The notes beneath the pieces are model-generated. The model ran no database searches, had not been told where the DNA came from, and saw nothing but the letters and a program-made list of their open reading frames with translations. This document shows, one piece after another, positions 31,783-40,990 of a stretch of DNA of 43,867 nt. The DNA comes from Phycisphaerales bacterium (GTDB lineage Bacteria > Planctomycetota > Phycisphaerae > Phycisphaerales > UBA1924): positions 1-43,867 of the forward strand of contig JALHOJ010000028.1 of the NCBI GenBank assembly GCA_022843045.1, given 5' to 3'. The first letter of the stretch is position 1; each line of letters starts with the position of its first letter. The position numbers and the translations under genes were made by a program.

Positions 31783-32064
31783 ACGCGTCCCTCCTCGCCA
31801 ATCAGCGCTTCGGCTCGGTCTATGCGGTCAATCTGATCCGCTTCCCGCAACGTCCGCAAACGATTCCGGACTTCCCACGCGTGAAGTTCTAGAAAACCCC
31901 ACCAAAAAGCCCGAGAATTCAGGCACCTTTGCGGGGCATCTGCGAAGAATCACGCGAGAGATCGGGCGACGAGCCTGCGCAACGCGGCGGGCGGTCCGAT
32001 GGAAGAGGGTTCACTGCGCTGACGCTCCGACGGGAGCACCAGCCCCATGTGTGGAGGATCGATC

Positions 32065-33720
32065 ATGCAGATTTCGCGAGTGGCGTCGGTTGTGGCATTG
32101 GCCGGGTCTTTGGTGGCGTGTTGCGGGCTGGCCCAGGCCCAGTTCACGCTGCGTAGTGAGTCAGTCGCTTCCGGGCTCGTCCGCCCGCTGCACGTGACCG
32201 CTCCCGACGGCGACTTTGGCCGCCTCTTCGTCGTCGAACAACGCTCGGGCAGCATCGGCCGCATCCGCATCGTCAACCTCCCGGGCAACACCCTCAACGC
32301 CACGCCCTACCTCAGCATCTCGCCCGTCTCAACCGGCAGCGAACAAGGCCTGCTGGGCCTCGCGTTCCACCCTGACTTCCTGAACAACGGCTACTTCTGG
32401 GTCAACTACACCATCCCCGCGCAGTCCGGCATTTCTGCGGGCAGCACCCGCATCGTGCGCTATCGCGCCAACGCCCCCTTCGCCACCAGCACCACCGCCG
32501 ACGCCGCTTCCGCCACCACCGTCCTCGAAATCCGCCAGCCCGAAGCCAACCACAACGGCGGCTGGATCGACTTCGGCCCCGACGGCAACCTGTACATCGG
32601 CATGGGCGACGGCGGCTGCGCCAACGACCAGGGCAGTGTGGGCTGCGGCACGGTCTTCGCCCACGCAACCGGCGGCAACGCTCAATCGCTCGCCGCGGGC
32701 AACTTGCTGGGCAAGATGCTCCGCATCGACGTCGACGGCCCCAACAACGTCCCAGGCGACAGCGATGACGATGGCTTCCCCGCCGACGCCACTCGCCTCT
32801 ACAGCATCCCCGCCGACAACCCCTTCGTCGGCCCCGTCGCGGGCGACGACGAGATCTGGATGCGCGGCCTGCGCAACCCCTGGCGTAACGCCTTCGACCG
32901 CCAGACCGGCGACCTCTGGATCGCCGACGTTGGTCAGGACGAACGCGAAGAGATCACCTTCGTTCCCTTTGGCCAGGGCTCCGGCTGGAACCTCGGCTGG
33001 CGCTGCCTCGAAGGCACCCGCACGACCGGCCTCTCGGGCTGCAGCCCCAGCGACCCCAACCTCCGCCCACCCATCGTCGAGTACGGCCACAACGTCGTCG
33101 TCGGTCCCACCACCATGCTGGGCTGCTCGATCACCGGTGGCGTCGTCTACCGCGGCTCCGAAATCCCCTGCTTCGCTGGCCACTACATCTTCGCCGACTA
33201 CTGCGCGGGCCAGATCTGGTCCTTCCGCCGCAACGCCAGCGGTCAGGTGGTTGACGTCGTCAACCGCACCGCCCAGCTTGATCCGCCCGGCACCGCCGTC
33301 ATCCAGAACGTGCTGAGCTTCGGCGAGGACGCCGCGGGCAACATGTACATCTGCGACCAGACCGGCGGCGAGGTCTTCCGCATCCGCGCGGGCGGCTCGG
33401 GCGACTGCAACAACAACGGCATCATCGATTCCTGCGAGATCGCGGCCGGCCTCACGCCCGACACCAACAACGACGGCATCCCCGACGTCTGCCAGGGCAC
33501 GCAGTGCAACGACATCGACGTCAACAACGACGGCGCCAGCTTCGATCCTCAGGACATCGACGCCTTCCTGAGCGTCTTCAGCGAAGGTCCCTGCGTGCCA
33601 GGCACTCAGGTCTGCGACGACATCGACTTCAACAACGACGGCGCACTCTTTGACCCCTGCGACATCGACAGCTTCCTCGTCGTCTTCAGCGAAGGCCCCT
33701 GCACGTCCTGCGGCGTGTGA
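32065..33720 (+). CDS. Secreted PQQ-type sugar dehydrogenase-like protein with paired C-terminal modules
   Basis: 551 aa. The signal peptide ends GLAQA. The glucose/sorbosone dehydrogenase propeller is about 25-430: VASGLVRPLHVTAPDGDFGR, EQGLLGLAFHPDFLNNGYFW, WIDFGPDGNLYIGMGDGG, WMRGLRNPWRNAFDRQTGDL and IADVGQDEREEITF match soluble aldose dehydrogenases of the YliI type, which oxidise sugars with PQQ. After a Thr/Asp-rich calcium-type repeat (DCNNNGIIDSCEIAAG, DTNNDGIPDVC) come two modules, CNDIDVNNDGASFDPQDIDA and CDDIDFNNDGALFDPCDIDS, each ending FSEGPC. The same tail ends the protein at 14490-15668. A GGAGG site 7 bases upstream fixes the ATG at 32065. It may be a cell-surface enzyme. Confidence 0.9.
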   Translation: MQISRVASVVALAGSLVACCGLAQAQFTLRSESVASGLVRPLHVTAPDGDFGRLFVVEQRSGSIGRIRIVNLPGNTLNATPYLSISPVSTGSEQGLLGLAFHPDFLNNGYFWVNYTIPAQSGISAGSTRIVRYRANAPFATSTTADAASATTVLEIRQPEANHNGGWIDFGPDGNLYIGMGDGGCANDQGSVGCGTVFAHATGGNAQSLAAGNLLGKMLRIDVDGPNNVPGDSDDDGFPADATRLYSIPADNPFVGPVAGDDEIWMRGLRNPWRNAFDRQTGDLWIADVGQDEREEITFVPFGQGSGWNLGWRCLEGTRTTGLSGCSPSDPNLRPPIVEYGHNVVVGPTTMLGCSITGGVVYRGSEIPCFAGHYIFADYCAGQIWSFRRNASGQVVDVVNRTAQLDPPGTAVIQNVLSFGEDAAGNMYICDQTGGEVFRIRAGGSGDCNNNGIIDSCEIAAGLTPDTNNDGIPDVCQGTQCNDIDVNNDGASFDPQDIDAFLSVFSEGPCVPGTQVCDDIDFNNDGALFDPCDIDSFLVVFSEGPCTSCGV

Positions 33721-33783
33721 TCCGCTCGCGAGCCGGGGCGCATCGCCCCGCACGACGCTCGACAATCACCCCCACCAACACAA

Positions 33784-33813
33784 ACGCCCGACCTTCAAGG
33801 TCGGGCGTTTTCC
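33784..33813 (+). terminator. Intrinsic terminator after the dehydrogenase-like gene
   Basis: A perfect 12-bp stem (aaacgcccgacc / ggtcgggcgttt) with loop ttcaa, followed by t. It can also serve the convergent fabH. Confidence 0.85.
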
Positions 33814-33864
33814 ATTGGCGCCAACTGCAAAACTACGAACCCCGAATGCCTCGTCCCGCATTCC

Positions 33865-34938
33865 TCACAACTGCCACAAACTGCTCGCCCAGGTAAGCCC
33901 GCCCCCAAACGCCAGGAACATCACCTTCTGCCCCTCGCGCACCTTCCCAGCCTTGCGCAGTTCATCCAGGCACAGCGGCACGCTCGCCCCCACCGTGTTC
34001 CCAACGCGATCGATGTTGATGTACAGCTTGTCTTCCGACAGCCCAAATCGCTCCCGCGCGCTCTTGAGGATCCGCATGTTGCTCTGGTGGCATATGAACA
34101 TGTCCACCTCCTCAGGCTTCACGTTGCCCTTCTCCAGCGTCTCTTCGATCAGGTTGCTGAACGTGCTCACCGCGAACTTGAACACCGCCGCGCCGTTCAT
34201 CTGCACCTTGCCAAGCTTGCTCGGATCGCACGCCTGCCCAGCCGGAAAGTCGTGCATCGTGCGGGGCACGAAAATCTCCTTCCACCCTTCGCCATCCGCG
34301 TGCATCGCCTGCGCGAGTATCCCCTTGCGGGTGTCGGGAGTGGCGCGGAAAATCGCGCAGCCCGCGGCGTCGCCAAAGATGATCGCCGTCCCCCGACCCG
34401 CCGTCGAATAGTCCATCAACGTCGACAGGCAATCAACTCCCATCACCGCGACCGTGCGATACGCCCCGCCCCGGATCAGATCGTGCGCCAGATTGACCGC
34501 ATAGACAAAGCCGGAGCACGCCGCGTTCAGGTCAAACGACCCAGCCCGCTTCACGCCCACCTCATGCCCGATCAGGTTCGCCGTCGCGGGGCAATTCATC
34601 TCCCCCGTCATCGTCGCGCAGATCATCAGGTCCAGATCATCAGGCCCGATCTTTGCGTCCGAGAGGGCCCGGCGCAGCGCGTGCGCTCCCATGCGCTTGG
34701 TCGCTTCGCCGTTGGCCGCGTCGCAAATATGCCGTTCGCGGATCCCAGTCCGCTGCACGATCCACTCGTCGCTGGTGTCCATGACCTTCTCGAGGTCCTG
34801 GTTGGTGAGCACGCGCTGGGGCAGGTATGAGCCGCTGCCCACGATCTCCACGCCCACACGACCCGCAAACGTCCCGCCCCCCGCACCGGCGCCAAATCCG
34901 AATCCTGAGTGGGGGCGTCCGTGCAGGTCTTGACTCAC
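33865..34938 (-). CDS. fabH: 3-oxoacyl-ACP synthase III (FabH)
   Basis: Condenses acetyl-CoA (or a branched acyl-CoA) with malonyl-ACP to start fatty-acid chains. The catalytic triad is visible: Cys141 in DLNAACSGFVYA, His284 in MFICHQSNMRI and Asn314 in RVGNTVGAS. Other marks: TSDEWIVQRTGIRERHI and LMDYSTAGRGTAIIFGDAAG. 357 aa with an N-terminal Gly-rich extension of about 28 residues before VEIVGSGSYLP. The GTG start overlaps the plsX stop (GTGA), so translation is coupled. Confidence 0.95.
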   Translation of the reverse strand: MSQDLHGRPHSGFGFGAGAGGGTFAGRVGVEIVGSGSYLPQRVLTNQDLEKVMDTSDEWIVQRTGIRERHICDAANGEATKRMGAHALRRALSDAKIGPDDLDLMICATMTGEMNCPATANLIGHEVGVKRAGSFDLNAACSGFVYAVNLAHDLIRGGAYRTVAVMGVDCLSTLMDYSTAGRGTAIIFGDAAGCAIFRATPDTRKGILAQAMHADGEGWKEIFVPRTMHDFPAGQACDPSKLGKVQMNGAAVFKFAVSTFSNLIEETLEKGNVKPEEVDMFICHQSNMRILKSARERFGLSEDKLYINIDRVGNTVGASVPLCLDELRKAGKVREGQKVMFLAFGGGLTWASSLWQL

Positions 34939-36068
34939 GCTCGTGCTCCTTGGCTCACCGCCGACCCCGTCGGCTTGGCCTCACTTCCCCCGCCCCCCGT
35001 CCCGCCTCCGGTCCCGTTGGCCGCCGCCTTCAGTTCGGCGGTATAGGCCTCCAGCACCGGGGCAACCTCCGCGAGTCGTTGCACGATCGCAGGGTTGCAG
35101 CCGGATTGTACGAACCTCCGGCAGTTGCGGATGGCCGCCCGAATGGTCCGAGCTTCCGACGACCCATGCGCAATGAAGCACGCGCCATTCACGCCCAGCA
35201 GCGGCGCGCCGCCGTATTCGTGATAGTCGTTCTTCGCGTAAATCGCCTTGACGATCGGCTCAAATTCGAGCATCAGCTGCGGCTTCTGCTCCAGAATCTC
35301 GTGCGCGATCGCCTTGAACAGGCTCTTGGCCATCCCCTCCGCCGCCTTCAGCAGCGTGTTGCCCACCAAGCCATCAGTCACCACCACGTCCGCCACGCCC
35401 TCAAAGAAGTCGCGACCCTCGACATAGCCGATGTAATTCATCCCAGGCGTCGCGCGAAGCAAGTCACGCGTCTGCTTGATGATGCCCGTCCCCTTGGCCT
35501 CTTCCGACCCAATGTTCATCAGGGCCACGCGCGGGTTCTTCATCCCGTGCACCGTCTTGGCCATCATGTCCGCCATCACGCCATACTGCCACAGGTGCTC
35601 GGCCTTGGGCTCCGGATTCGCGCCCGCATCCACCAGCACCACCGGCCCATGAAACGCCGGAATCGTCACGCAAATCCCCGGACGAATCACGCCTGGCAAC
35701 CGACGCATGTGCAGCATCGCCGCCGCGACGCACGCCCCGGTATTCCCCGCCGACAGCACAACATCGCAGAACTGCGCATGCCCATGCGCACCCATCTGGT
35801 GCATCTTCACGATCGAGGAATCAACCTTCGACCGCACGGTTTTCGCCGCAGAGTCCCCCATCTCGATCACTTCAGACGCATGGACGACTTCGACCCGCGG
35901 GTCGTTGTCCTTGATGCCCTTCTCATCGAGCATCTCGCGAATGAGACCTCCAGGGCCGACCAGCACCAACTGATCGCCCGCCGGCAATTCATCCAACGCC
36001 AACGCACAACCCTTAAAGATCGCGTCGGGCGCGTGATCCCCGCCCATGATGTCAATGGCGATGCGCAT
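34935..36068 (-). CDS. plsX: Phosphate acyltransferase PlsX
   Basis: Makes acyl-phosphate from acyl-ACP and phosphate, the first step of phospholipid synthesis in most bacteria. The start MRIAIDIMGGDHAPDAIFKG is diagnostic; further marks are DVVLSAGNTGACVAAAM, LVDAGANPEPKAEHL, VALMNIGSEEAKGT and VVTDGLVGNTLLKAAEGMAK, then GGAPLLGVNGACFIAHG. 377 aa with a Gly/Ala-rich tail. It lies 99 bp after rpmF; that gap is filled with short-word repeats. It overlaps fabH by 4 bases. Confidence 0.95.
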   Translation of the reverse strand: MRIAIDIMGGDHAPDAIFKGCALALDELPAGDQLVLVGPGGLIREMLDEKGIKDNDPRVEVVHASEVIEMGDSAAKTVRSKVDSSIVKMHQMGAHGHAQFCDVVLSAGNTGACVAAAMLHMRRLPGVIRPGICVTIPAFHGPVVLVDAGANPEPKAEHLWQYGVMADMMAKTVHGMKNPRVALMNIGSEEAKGTGIIKQTRDLLRATPGMNYIGYVEGRDFFEGVADVVVTDGLVGNTLLKAAEGMAKSLFKAIAHEILEQKPQLMLEFEPIVKAIYAKNDYHEYGGAPLLGVNGACFIAHGSSEARTIRAAIRNCRRFVQSGCNPAIVQRLAEVAPVLEAYTAELKAAANGTGGGTGGGGSEAKPTGSAVSQGARA

Positions 36069-36165
36069 GGAAAGGCACTAGGCACTGGGCATCGGGCATT
36101 AGTAGGACAAGGCAGGACACCAGACCTCAGTCCAAGTGCCCAATGCCCAATCCCCAATGCCTATG
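36066..36165. repeat. Short-word repeat patch between rpmF and plsX
   Basis: Repeated words of the type gcccaatgcccaatccccaa and ggcactgggcatcgggcatt. The two halves are roughly complementary, so the RNA could fold on itself between the two genes of the operon. Confidence 0.65.
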
Positions 36166-36167
36166 CC

Positions 36168-36365
36168 TTACTTCGACACCCCAATACCCAGCTTGGGCAC
36201 CTTGATCTGCAGCCCAGCGCGCACGTACCCGCTCGCCTTGCACGCGCGGTGGTGAGCCTTCGGCAGACCCGTCAGAGGGCACAGCGTCGGGTGAACCGAA
36301 TCCAAAGCATGATGATTGCGGCGGCGGCGGCTGCGGCCGTGCGATACGCGTTGTGGAGGGAGCAT
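36168..36365 (-). CDS. rpmF: 50S ribosomal protein L32
   Basis: 65 aa. MLPPQRVSHGRSRRRRNHHA is the basic N-terminus of L32 and is followed by the ribbon CPLTGLPKAHHRACKASGY. Of the four Cys of the usual zinc ribbon only Cys29 and Cys42 remain (Thr32 and Ser45 replace the others). An AAGGA site 6 bases before the ATG. First gene of the rpmF-plsX-fabH operon, an order conserved across many bacteria. Confidence 0.93.
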   Translation of the reverse strand: MLPPQRVSHGRSRRRRNHHALDSVHPTLCPLTGLPKAHHRACKASGYVRAGLQIKVPKLGIGVSK

Positions 36366-36704
36366 GGGTCTTCCTTACATGCCTCCTTTCCCTGCTAGGG
36401 AAGGCGGCAAGCCCGACACGACCTGCACATTCATCTCTTCGGGGCGGCCTGCACCAACAGACCTGCACAAACCCTGAACGAACCGGACAACCGGAAATGC
36501 ACGGCGGGGACCACAACGCTAAGGGCCTTGCCCGCAAGAGTCAATGGCCCAACCCCCTTCCCCAAAGCCACAAAGGCCATCCCCACCCCCGTTCCCAGCA
36601 CCTCCGAGGGGCACAATTGGGCGCGCGGAACACCCTGTCCAGCCCACTTGCCAGCAACAAAGCACCTCAATCGCGACGGCCTCAGCGACGCCCCGCCTCC
36701 CGCC
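36366..36704. other. Intergenic region upstream of rpmF
   Basis: About 340 bp with the putative operon promoter at 36516-36544 and a leader of roughly 140 nt. A minus-strand frame here (to 36829) is antisense-like Gly/Arg-rich sequence that I do not accept as a gene. Confidence 0.5.
36516..36544 (-). promoter_or_regulatory. Putative promoter of the rpmF-plsX-fabH operon
   Basis: On the minus strand TTGACT (36544-36539), a 17-base spacer and TAGCGT (36521-36516). Confidence 0.45.
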
Positions 36705-37778
36705 TCATCCATTCCGCCGCCGCCGCCCCCCAACGCACGCCGCAAGCCCCAGCAACACGCCCGCCGCTCCCGGAGCCGGAACCGGATTCGACCACAGGAA
36801 CGCCTCCGACTGCCCGTTGATGAACGCATACCCCGTGATGTAAATGTTCACCCCATCACTACTCACCCCAGTCGCCTCGCTGAACGTCGTCCCGGCGGGC
36901 AGGAACTGGTTCAGATCCACCCAAGATTCCGCACTGCCTTCCCAGAAACTCGCCCGGGTGATCCCATTGATGCTCACGCTCCCCACCTGATAATTTCCAA
37001 ACACATCGCGAGCGGTCCCGAGCGTGCTCCCAAACGGATTCAGATTGATGCACGACGCCGCCGTGCCCGACCACAGCGCCGCATACACACCCGTTGTCGT
37101 GGTGACGATGCCAACTTGCGTCGTCCCCGAAGTGCCCGTCGCCTCAGACCGCAACCCGTCCGCCGGGTGCAAGTTCACAAACGATCCCGCAGTGCCCGAC
37201 CAGAGCGCGGCGCGGTCATCAGCAATCCCAAAAGTCACTTTGCCCACCTGCTGCCCGTTGCGAACGCCAAACGCGATCGAGGATGAAGCACCGACGGGCT
37301 GCAGATCCGTGAACGCAGAGGAGTTTCCCGCCCACAGCGCGGCACGATTCGAACCTGATCCAACCGTCACACTGCCCACATGCTGCGTGCCGTCCGTCTT
37401 GTTCGCAATCGATCCCAACGCGCCAGACGGATGCAGACTCACAAAGGATGCCGCCGAACCCGACCACACACCCGCTTGAAATTGCCCGCTAAACGTGGCA
37501 TACCCCACCTGCTTCCCACCGCCCGCGCCCGCCAGTTGTGATGTCCCAGCTCCCGAAGGATGCACGCTGACAAACGACCCAGCCGTGCCATCCCAAATCG
37601 CCGCACGCTCCGGCCCACTTACAGATCCCACCTGTCGCGATCCATCCGCGCCTTGTGCCCGAGACGTCCCGCCCGCCACGTTCAGATTCGTCGCGACCCA
37701 TTGGCCCTGAGCGACACCCGCCGTCGCGACCAACGCACCCACCGTGATCACCGCTCCGAGCATGCTTCCCTGATTCAT
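36705..37778 (-). CDS. Secreted repeat protein with PEP-CTERM-like tail
   Basis: 357 aa. The signal peptide ends GVAQG. The body has seven repeats of about 42 residues built on the pattern RAALWSGTAGSFVNLHPA, then QVG and a short strand; the regularity suggests a closed beta-propeller. The C-terminus PVPAPGAAGVLLGLAACVGG, then RRRRNG, is a sorting tail like those at 27869-28846 and 41264-41986. The ATG at 37778 with GGGGA 5 bases before is preferred; an ATG at 37802 is possible, with AAGGAGGT too far upstream (17 bases). Confidence 0.8.
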   Translation of the reverse strand: MNQGSMLGAVITVGALVATAGVAQGQWVATNLNVAGGTSRAQGADGSRQVGSVSGPERAAIWDGTAGSFVSVHPSGAGTSQLAGAGGGKQVGYATFSGQFQAGVWSGSAASFVSLHPSGALGSIANKTDGTQHVGSVTVGSGSNRAALWAGNSSAFTDLQPVGASSSIAFGVRNGQQVGKVTFGIADDRAALWSGTAGSFVNLHPADGLRSEATGTSGTTQVGIVTTTTGVYAALWSGTAASCINLNPFGSTLGTARDVFGNYQVGSVSINGITRASFWEGSAESWVDLNQFLPAGTTFSEATGVSSDGVNIYITGYAFINGQSEAFLWSNPVPAPGAAGVLLGLAACVGGRRRRNG

Positions 37779-38046
37779 CGCATTCCCCAGTTCTGTCGCC
37801 ATGGCGACCTAGACCCGCGACCTCCTTCAATCTACATGATTTGACCACCCACGCAACCAAAACCGCTGAAAAACATCCGCAATGCGTGCCATTCTTAACA
37901 GAACGCCGCTCCCCGCCTCGGACATGCGTACGTCGATACGCCTATACCCACTTCTCGAAGCATGTGGGAGGGCCCCAAGCAGCCTCCTATCCTGCCACCC
38001 TTCGACCCGCAGGGTCCGTCATCAGCGTCCCCCTAAGGAATTCCCC

Positions 38047-39219
38047 ATGCGTCGCCCCCTCGCCGTTCCGGCCCTCGCGTGCATCCTCTCCGCATCTCTC
38101 CTGACAGCCTGCGCAGGCCGCTACCCCGCCGGCAAGCCCCTCGCCGCGCCCCGCGGCGAAGTCACCCAGCCCACCTACCAGCACGACGTTCAAGACTGGA
38201 GGGGCATCGGCTACAGCCTCGACTGGATCGGCTATCCCTTCCCCGCCGTCTCCGCTTCCAACAGCGTGACCGACCTCATCCTCGCTGGTGACTCCGTCGT
38301 GACGCAAGAGAAGGGCAGCGTCGTCAGCCTGCTCGACGCCCGCACCGGCCAGTTCCGCTGGACCAACCAACTCGCCAACCCCCTCACCCGCTTCGTCGGC
38401 CTCGCCGTCAGCGCCACCGGCTCTGCTGATCGTCAAGCCGGCACCATCGTCGCCATGAGCGAATCCGAAGCCTTCGTCCTCGCCGGCAGCAGCGGCGGCA
38501 CCACCGCCCGCGAAAAACTCACCCGCGTCGCCAGCACCCGCCCCATCATGCTGGGCAACCAAGTCGTCTACGGCTCCGCCGCGGGCGAAGTCGTCGGCCA
38601 CCGGCTCGGCGTTGGCCTCAAGACCTGGGGCTTCCTCGCCAACGGCCCGCTCTCTGCTGACCCCGTCCTCATCGGCGAAACCGTCGGCTTCGTGACCCAG
38701 CAAGGCGACGTCGTCTTCCTCGACACCTTCGAAGGCCGCCTCGTCGGCCGCGCCAGAACGTTCGGCGCTCTCGACAGCAACCCCGTCACCGACGGCACCC
38801 ACATGTTCCTTGCCAGCGTCGACCAGTCCGTCTGGGCCTTCGACACCGACGGCTCCACCCGCTGGCGCTTCCGCCCCCCCCCCCCCCTCCGCAGCCAGCC
38901 CACCGTCCTCACCGACGCGCCCGGCGGCTCAACCCTCTACATCGACGTCCCAAGCGACGGCCTCACCGCCCTCGACGCCGCGACCGGCCAGCCCAAGTGG
39001 AACAACACCAACGTCGGCGGCACCGTCATCGGCATGCGCAAGGGCAAACTCCTCGTCTGGGAAAAGGGCACCCTGACCCTCCTCGACCCCGCCAAGGGCG
39101 CACTCGCCGGCCAAATCGAAACCCCCGGCATCGCCAAGATCTACGCCGACAAACTCGTCGACGGTGACCTCTACTGCGTCACCGAGTCCAACCTCATCGT
39201 GAAGTTCGCCGCACGCTGA
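38047..39219 (+). CDS. Outer-membrane-type lipoprotein with PQQ-like beta-propeller (BamB-like)
   Basis: 390 aa. The lipoprotein signal MRRPLAVPALACILSASLLT has lipobox LTAC. The body carries PQQ-like blades such as SVVSLLDARTGQFRWTNQL, DVVFLDTFEGRLVGRARTFG, SVWAFDTDGSTRWRFRP and GLTALDAATGQPKWNNTNVG, as in BamB, a scaffold of the outer-membrane assembly machine; a general PQQ-like protein is also possible. Residues 276-281 are coded by a run of 14 C. An AAGGAA site precedes the ATG. The frame extends upstream to 37882 without a signal. Confidence 0.85.
   Translation: MRRPLAVPALACILSASLLTACAGRYPAGKPLAAPRGEVTQPTYQHDVQDWRGIGYSLDWIGYPFPAVSASNSVTDLILAGDSVVTQEKGSVVSLLDARTGQFRWTNQLANPLTRFVGLAVSATGSADRQAGTIVAMSESEAFVLAGSSGGTTAREKLTRVASTRPIMLGNQVVYGSAAGEVVGHRLGVGLKTWGFLANGPLSADPVLIGETVGFVTQQGDVVFLDTFEGRLVGRARTFGALDSNPVTDGTHMFLASVDQSVWAFDTDGSTRWRFRPPPPLRSQPTVLTDAPGGSTLYIDVPSDGLTALDAATGQPKWNNTNVGGTVIGMRKGKLLVWEKGTLTLLDPAKGALAGQIETPGIAKIYADKLVDGDLYCVTESNLIVKFAAR
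38874..38887 (+). repeat. Homopolymer of 14 C within a coding sequence
   Basis: The tract codes for four prolines inside a propeller blade. Loss or gain of one base would shift the frame about two thirds of the way through the lipoprotein. Confidence 0.9.
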
Positions 39220-39230
39220 GCGTGCGTCCA

Positions 39231-39352
39231 GCGATACATCGATCAAGCGATACAGCGATACATAGCTACGGTGTGTCGCCGCCTCGCGGAAAGTTCTCCG
39301 ACCGCCGTTCCGCTCGCAGCTATTCATCGCTTCTTCGCTTTATCGCTTTCCC
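39231..39352. repeat. Short-word repeats before purH
   Basis: gcgatacatcgatcaagcga followed by gcgatacatag-type words (39231-39269), and tcatcgcttcttcgctttat just before the purH start. Same style as the insert in the mutase gene. Confidence 0.55.
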
Positions 39353-40990
39353 ATGTCGCCCCTCGTCCCCATCCAACGCGCCCTCCTCTCCGTCTCCGAC
39401 AAAACCGGCCTGCTCCCCTTCGCGCAGACCCTCCACAAGCTCGGCGTTGAGATCATCTCAACCGGCGGCACCGCCGACATCCTCAAAAAGTCCGGCATCC
39501 CCGTCGTCCCCATCGACGCGCTCACCGGCTTCCCCGAGATGATGGACGGCCGCATCAAAACGCTGCACCCCAAAGTCCATGGCGGCCTCCTCGCCCGCCG
39601 CGACAACCCCAGCCACATCCAATCGATGCACCAGCACGGCATCCGCGGCATCGACCTCGTCTGCGTCAACCTCTACCCCTTCGAACAAACCATCGCCCGC
39701 GCCGACTGCACCCGCGAACAGGCAATCGAAAACATCGACATCGGCGGCCCCAGCATGATCCGCTCCGCCGCCAAGAACCACGAACACGTCGCCGTCGTCA
39801 CCAACCCCGCGCAGTACGCCAAGGTGATGGACGAACTCAAGCAATACACCGGCAGCACCACGCTGCACCTCCGCCAATCCCTCGCCGCCGAAGCCTTCGC
39901 CCTGACCGCCCGCTACGACGCCGCCATCGCCGCATACATGCAAGGCTCACAGGCCGATCAGTCCGCCTTCCCCGCGCTGCTGAATCTCTCCCTCGTCAAG
40001 CGCGAAGACCTCCGCTACGGCGAAAACCCCCACCAGCCCGCCGCCCTCTACAAGTCCCGCTCCGCCGCCCCCACCATCTCCATCGCCGACGCCGAGCAAC
40101 TCCACGGCAAAGAACTCAGCTACAACAACATCAACGACGCCGTCGCCGCCCTCGAACTTTGCCTCGCCCTCCGCCGCGTTGACCCAACCTCCGCCGGCGC
40201 CTGCGTCATCAAGCACACCAACCCCTGCGGAGCCGCCCTCGCCAAGCACGCCGCCGACGCTGTCGACATGGCCATCGCAGGCGACCCCATCGCGGCCTAC
40301 GGCGGCATCATCGCCCTCAACGTCCGCGTCGACCAAGCCGCCGCCCAGCGCATGGCCCTCAAGGAGTGCTTCTTCGAAGTCATCGTCGCCCCCGAGTTCG
40401 ACGCCGACGCCCTCGCCCTCCTGCAATCCCGCTGGGCCAACGTCCGCCTCCTCCGCACAGGCGACATCGACGCATTCCTCGCCCGCCAGCGCGAGCACGC
40501 CACCACCGAACTCGAAATGCGCAGCATCCCAGGCGGCATGCTCCTCCAGCAACGCGACACCTCCATCACCCCGCGCAGCACCTACCAACACCACGCCGGC
40601 CCCAAGCCCACCGACGCCCACCTCGCCGCCGCGAGTTTCTTGGAAGCCGTCGGCCGCAGCCTCTTCAGCAACGCCGTCGTCCTGGGCGGCCCCGTCGTCA
40701 CGGCCAACGGCGATCACGCCCTCCGCATGTTCGGCGCAGGCGCCGGCCAGATGGACCGCGTCACAAGTTGCCGCCTCGCCGTCGAAAAAGCCGGCCCCCT
40801 CGCCCAAGCAAGCATCGCCTACTCCGACGCCTTCTTCCCCTTCCCCGATGGCCCCGCCCTCCTGATCGAAGCCGGCGTCCACACAATCGCCCACCCAGGC
40901 GGCAGCAAACGCGACGCCGAAACCTACACCCTCTGCGACAAGCACAACGTGACGTGCCTCACCACCGGCACCCGCCACTTCCGCCACTAA
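39353..40990 (+). CDS. purH: Bifunctional AICAR formyltransferase / IMP cyclohydrolase
   Basis: Last two steps of purine synthesis. 545 aa. The N-terminal cyclohydrolase part has ALLSVSDKTGLLPFAQTLHK, STGGTADILKKSGIPV, GRIKTLHPKVHGGLLARR and NIDIGGPSMIRSAAKNHEHV. The C-terminal formyltransferase part has LRYGENPHQPAALY, GKELSYNNINDA, CVIKHTNPCGAA with the catalytic Lys-His pair, DPIAAYGGIIALN, VLGGPVVTANGDHALRMFGAG-type sequence, and the end DAFFPFPDGPALLIEAGVHT. Full length and intact. Start ATG 39353. Confidence 0.97.
   Translation: MSPLVPIQRALLSVSDKTGLLPFAQTLHKLGVEIISTGGTADILKKSGIPVVPIDALTGFPEMMDGRIKTLHPKVHGGLLARRDNPSHIQSMHQHGIRGIDLVCVNLYPFEQTIARADCTREQAIENIDIGGPSMIRSAAKNHEHVAVVTNPAQYAKVMDELKQYTGSTTLHLRQSLAAEAFALTARYDAAIAAYMQGSQADQSAFPALLNLSLVKREDLRYGENPHQPAALYKSRSAAPTISIADAEQLHGKELSYNNINDAVAALELCLALRRVDPTSAGACVIKHTNPCGAALAKHAADAVDMAIAGDPIAAYGGIIALNVRVDQAAAQRMALKECFFEVIVAPEFDADALALLQSRWANVRLLRTGDIDAFLARQREHATTELEMRSIPGGMLLQQRDTSITPRSTYQHHAGPKPTDAHLAAASFLEAVGRSLFSNAVVLGGPVVTANGDHALRMFGAGAGQMDRVTSCRLAVEKAGPLAQASIAYSDAFFPFPDGPALLIEAGVHTIAHPGGSKRDAETYTLCDKHNVTCLTTGTRHFRH

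Noticed and set aside
32329..33765. A 478-codon minus-strand frame
   Set aside because: Shadow of the dehydrogenase-like gene; its Ala/Val/Asp/Gly composition mirrors the sense codons.
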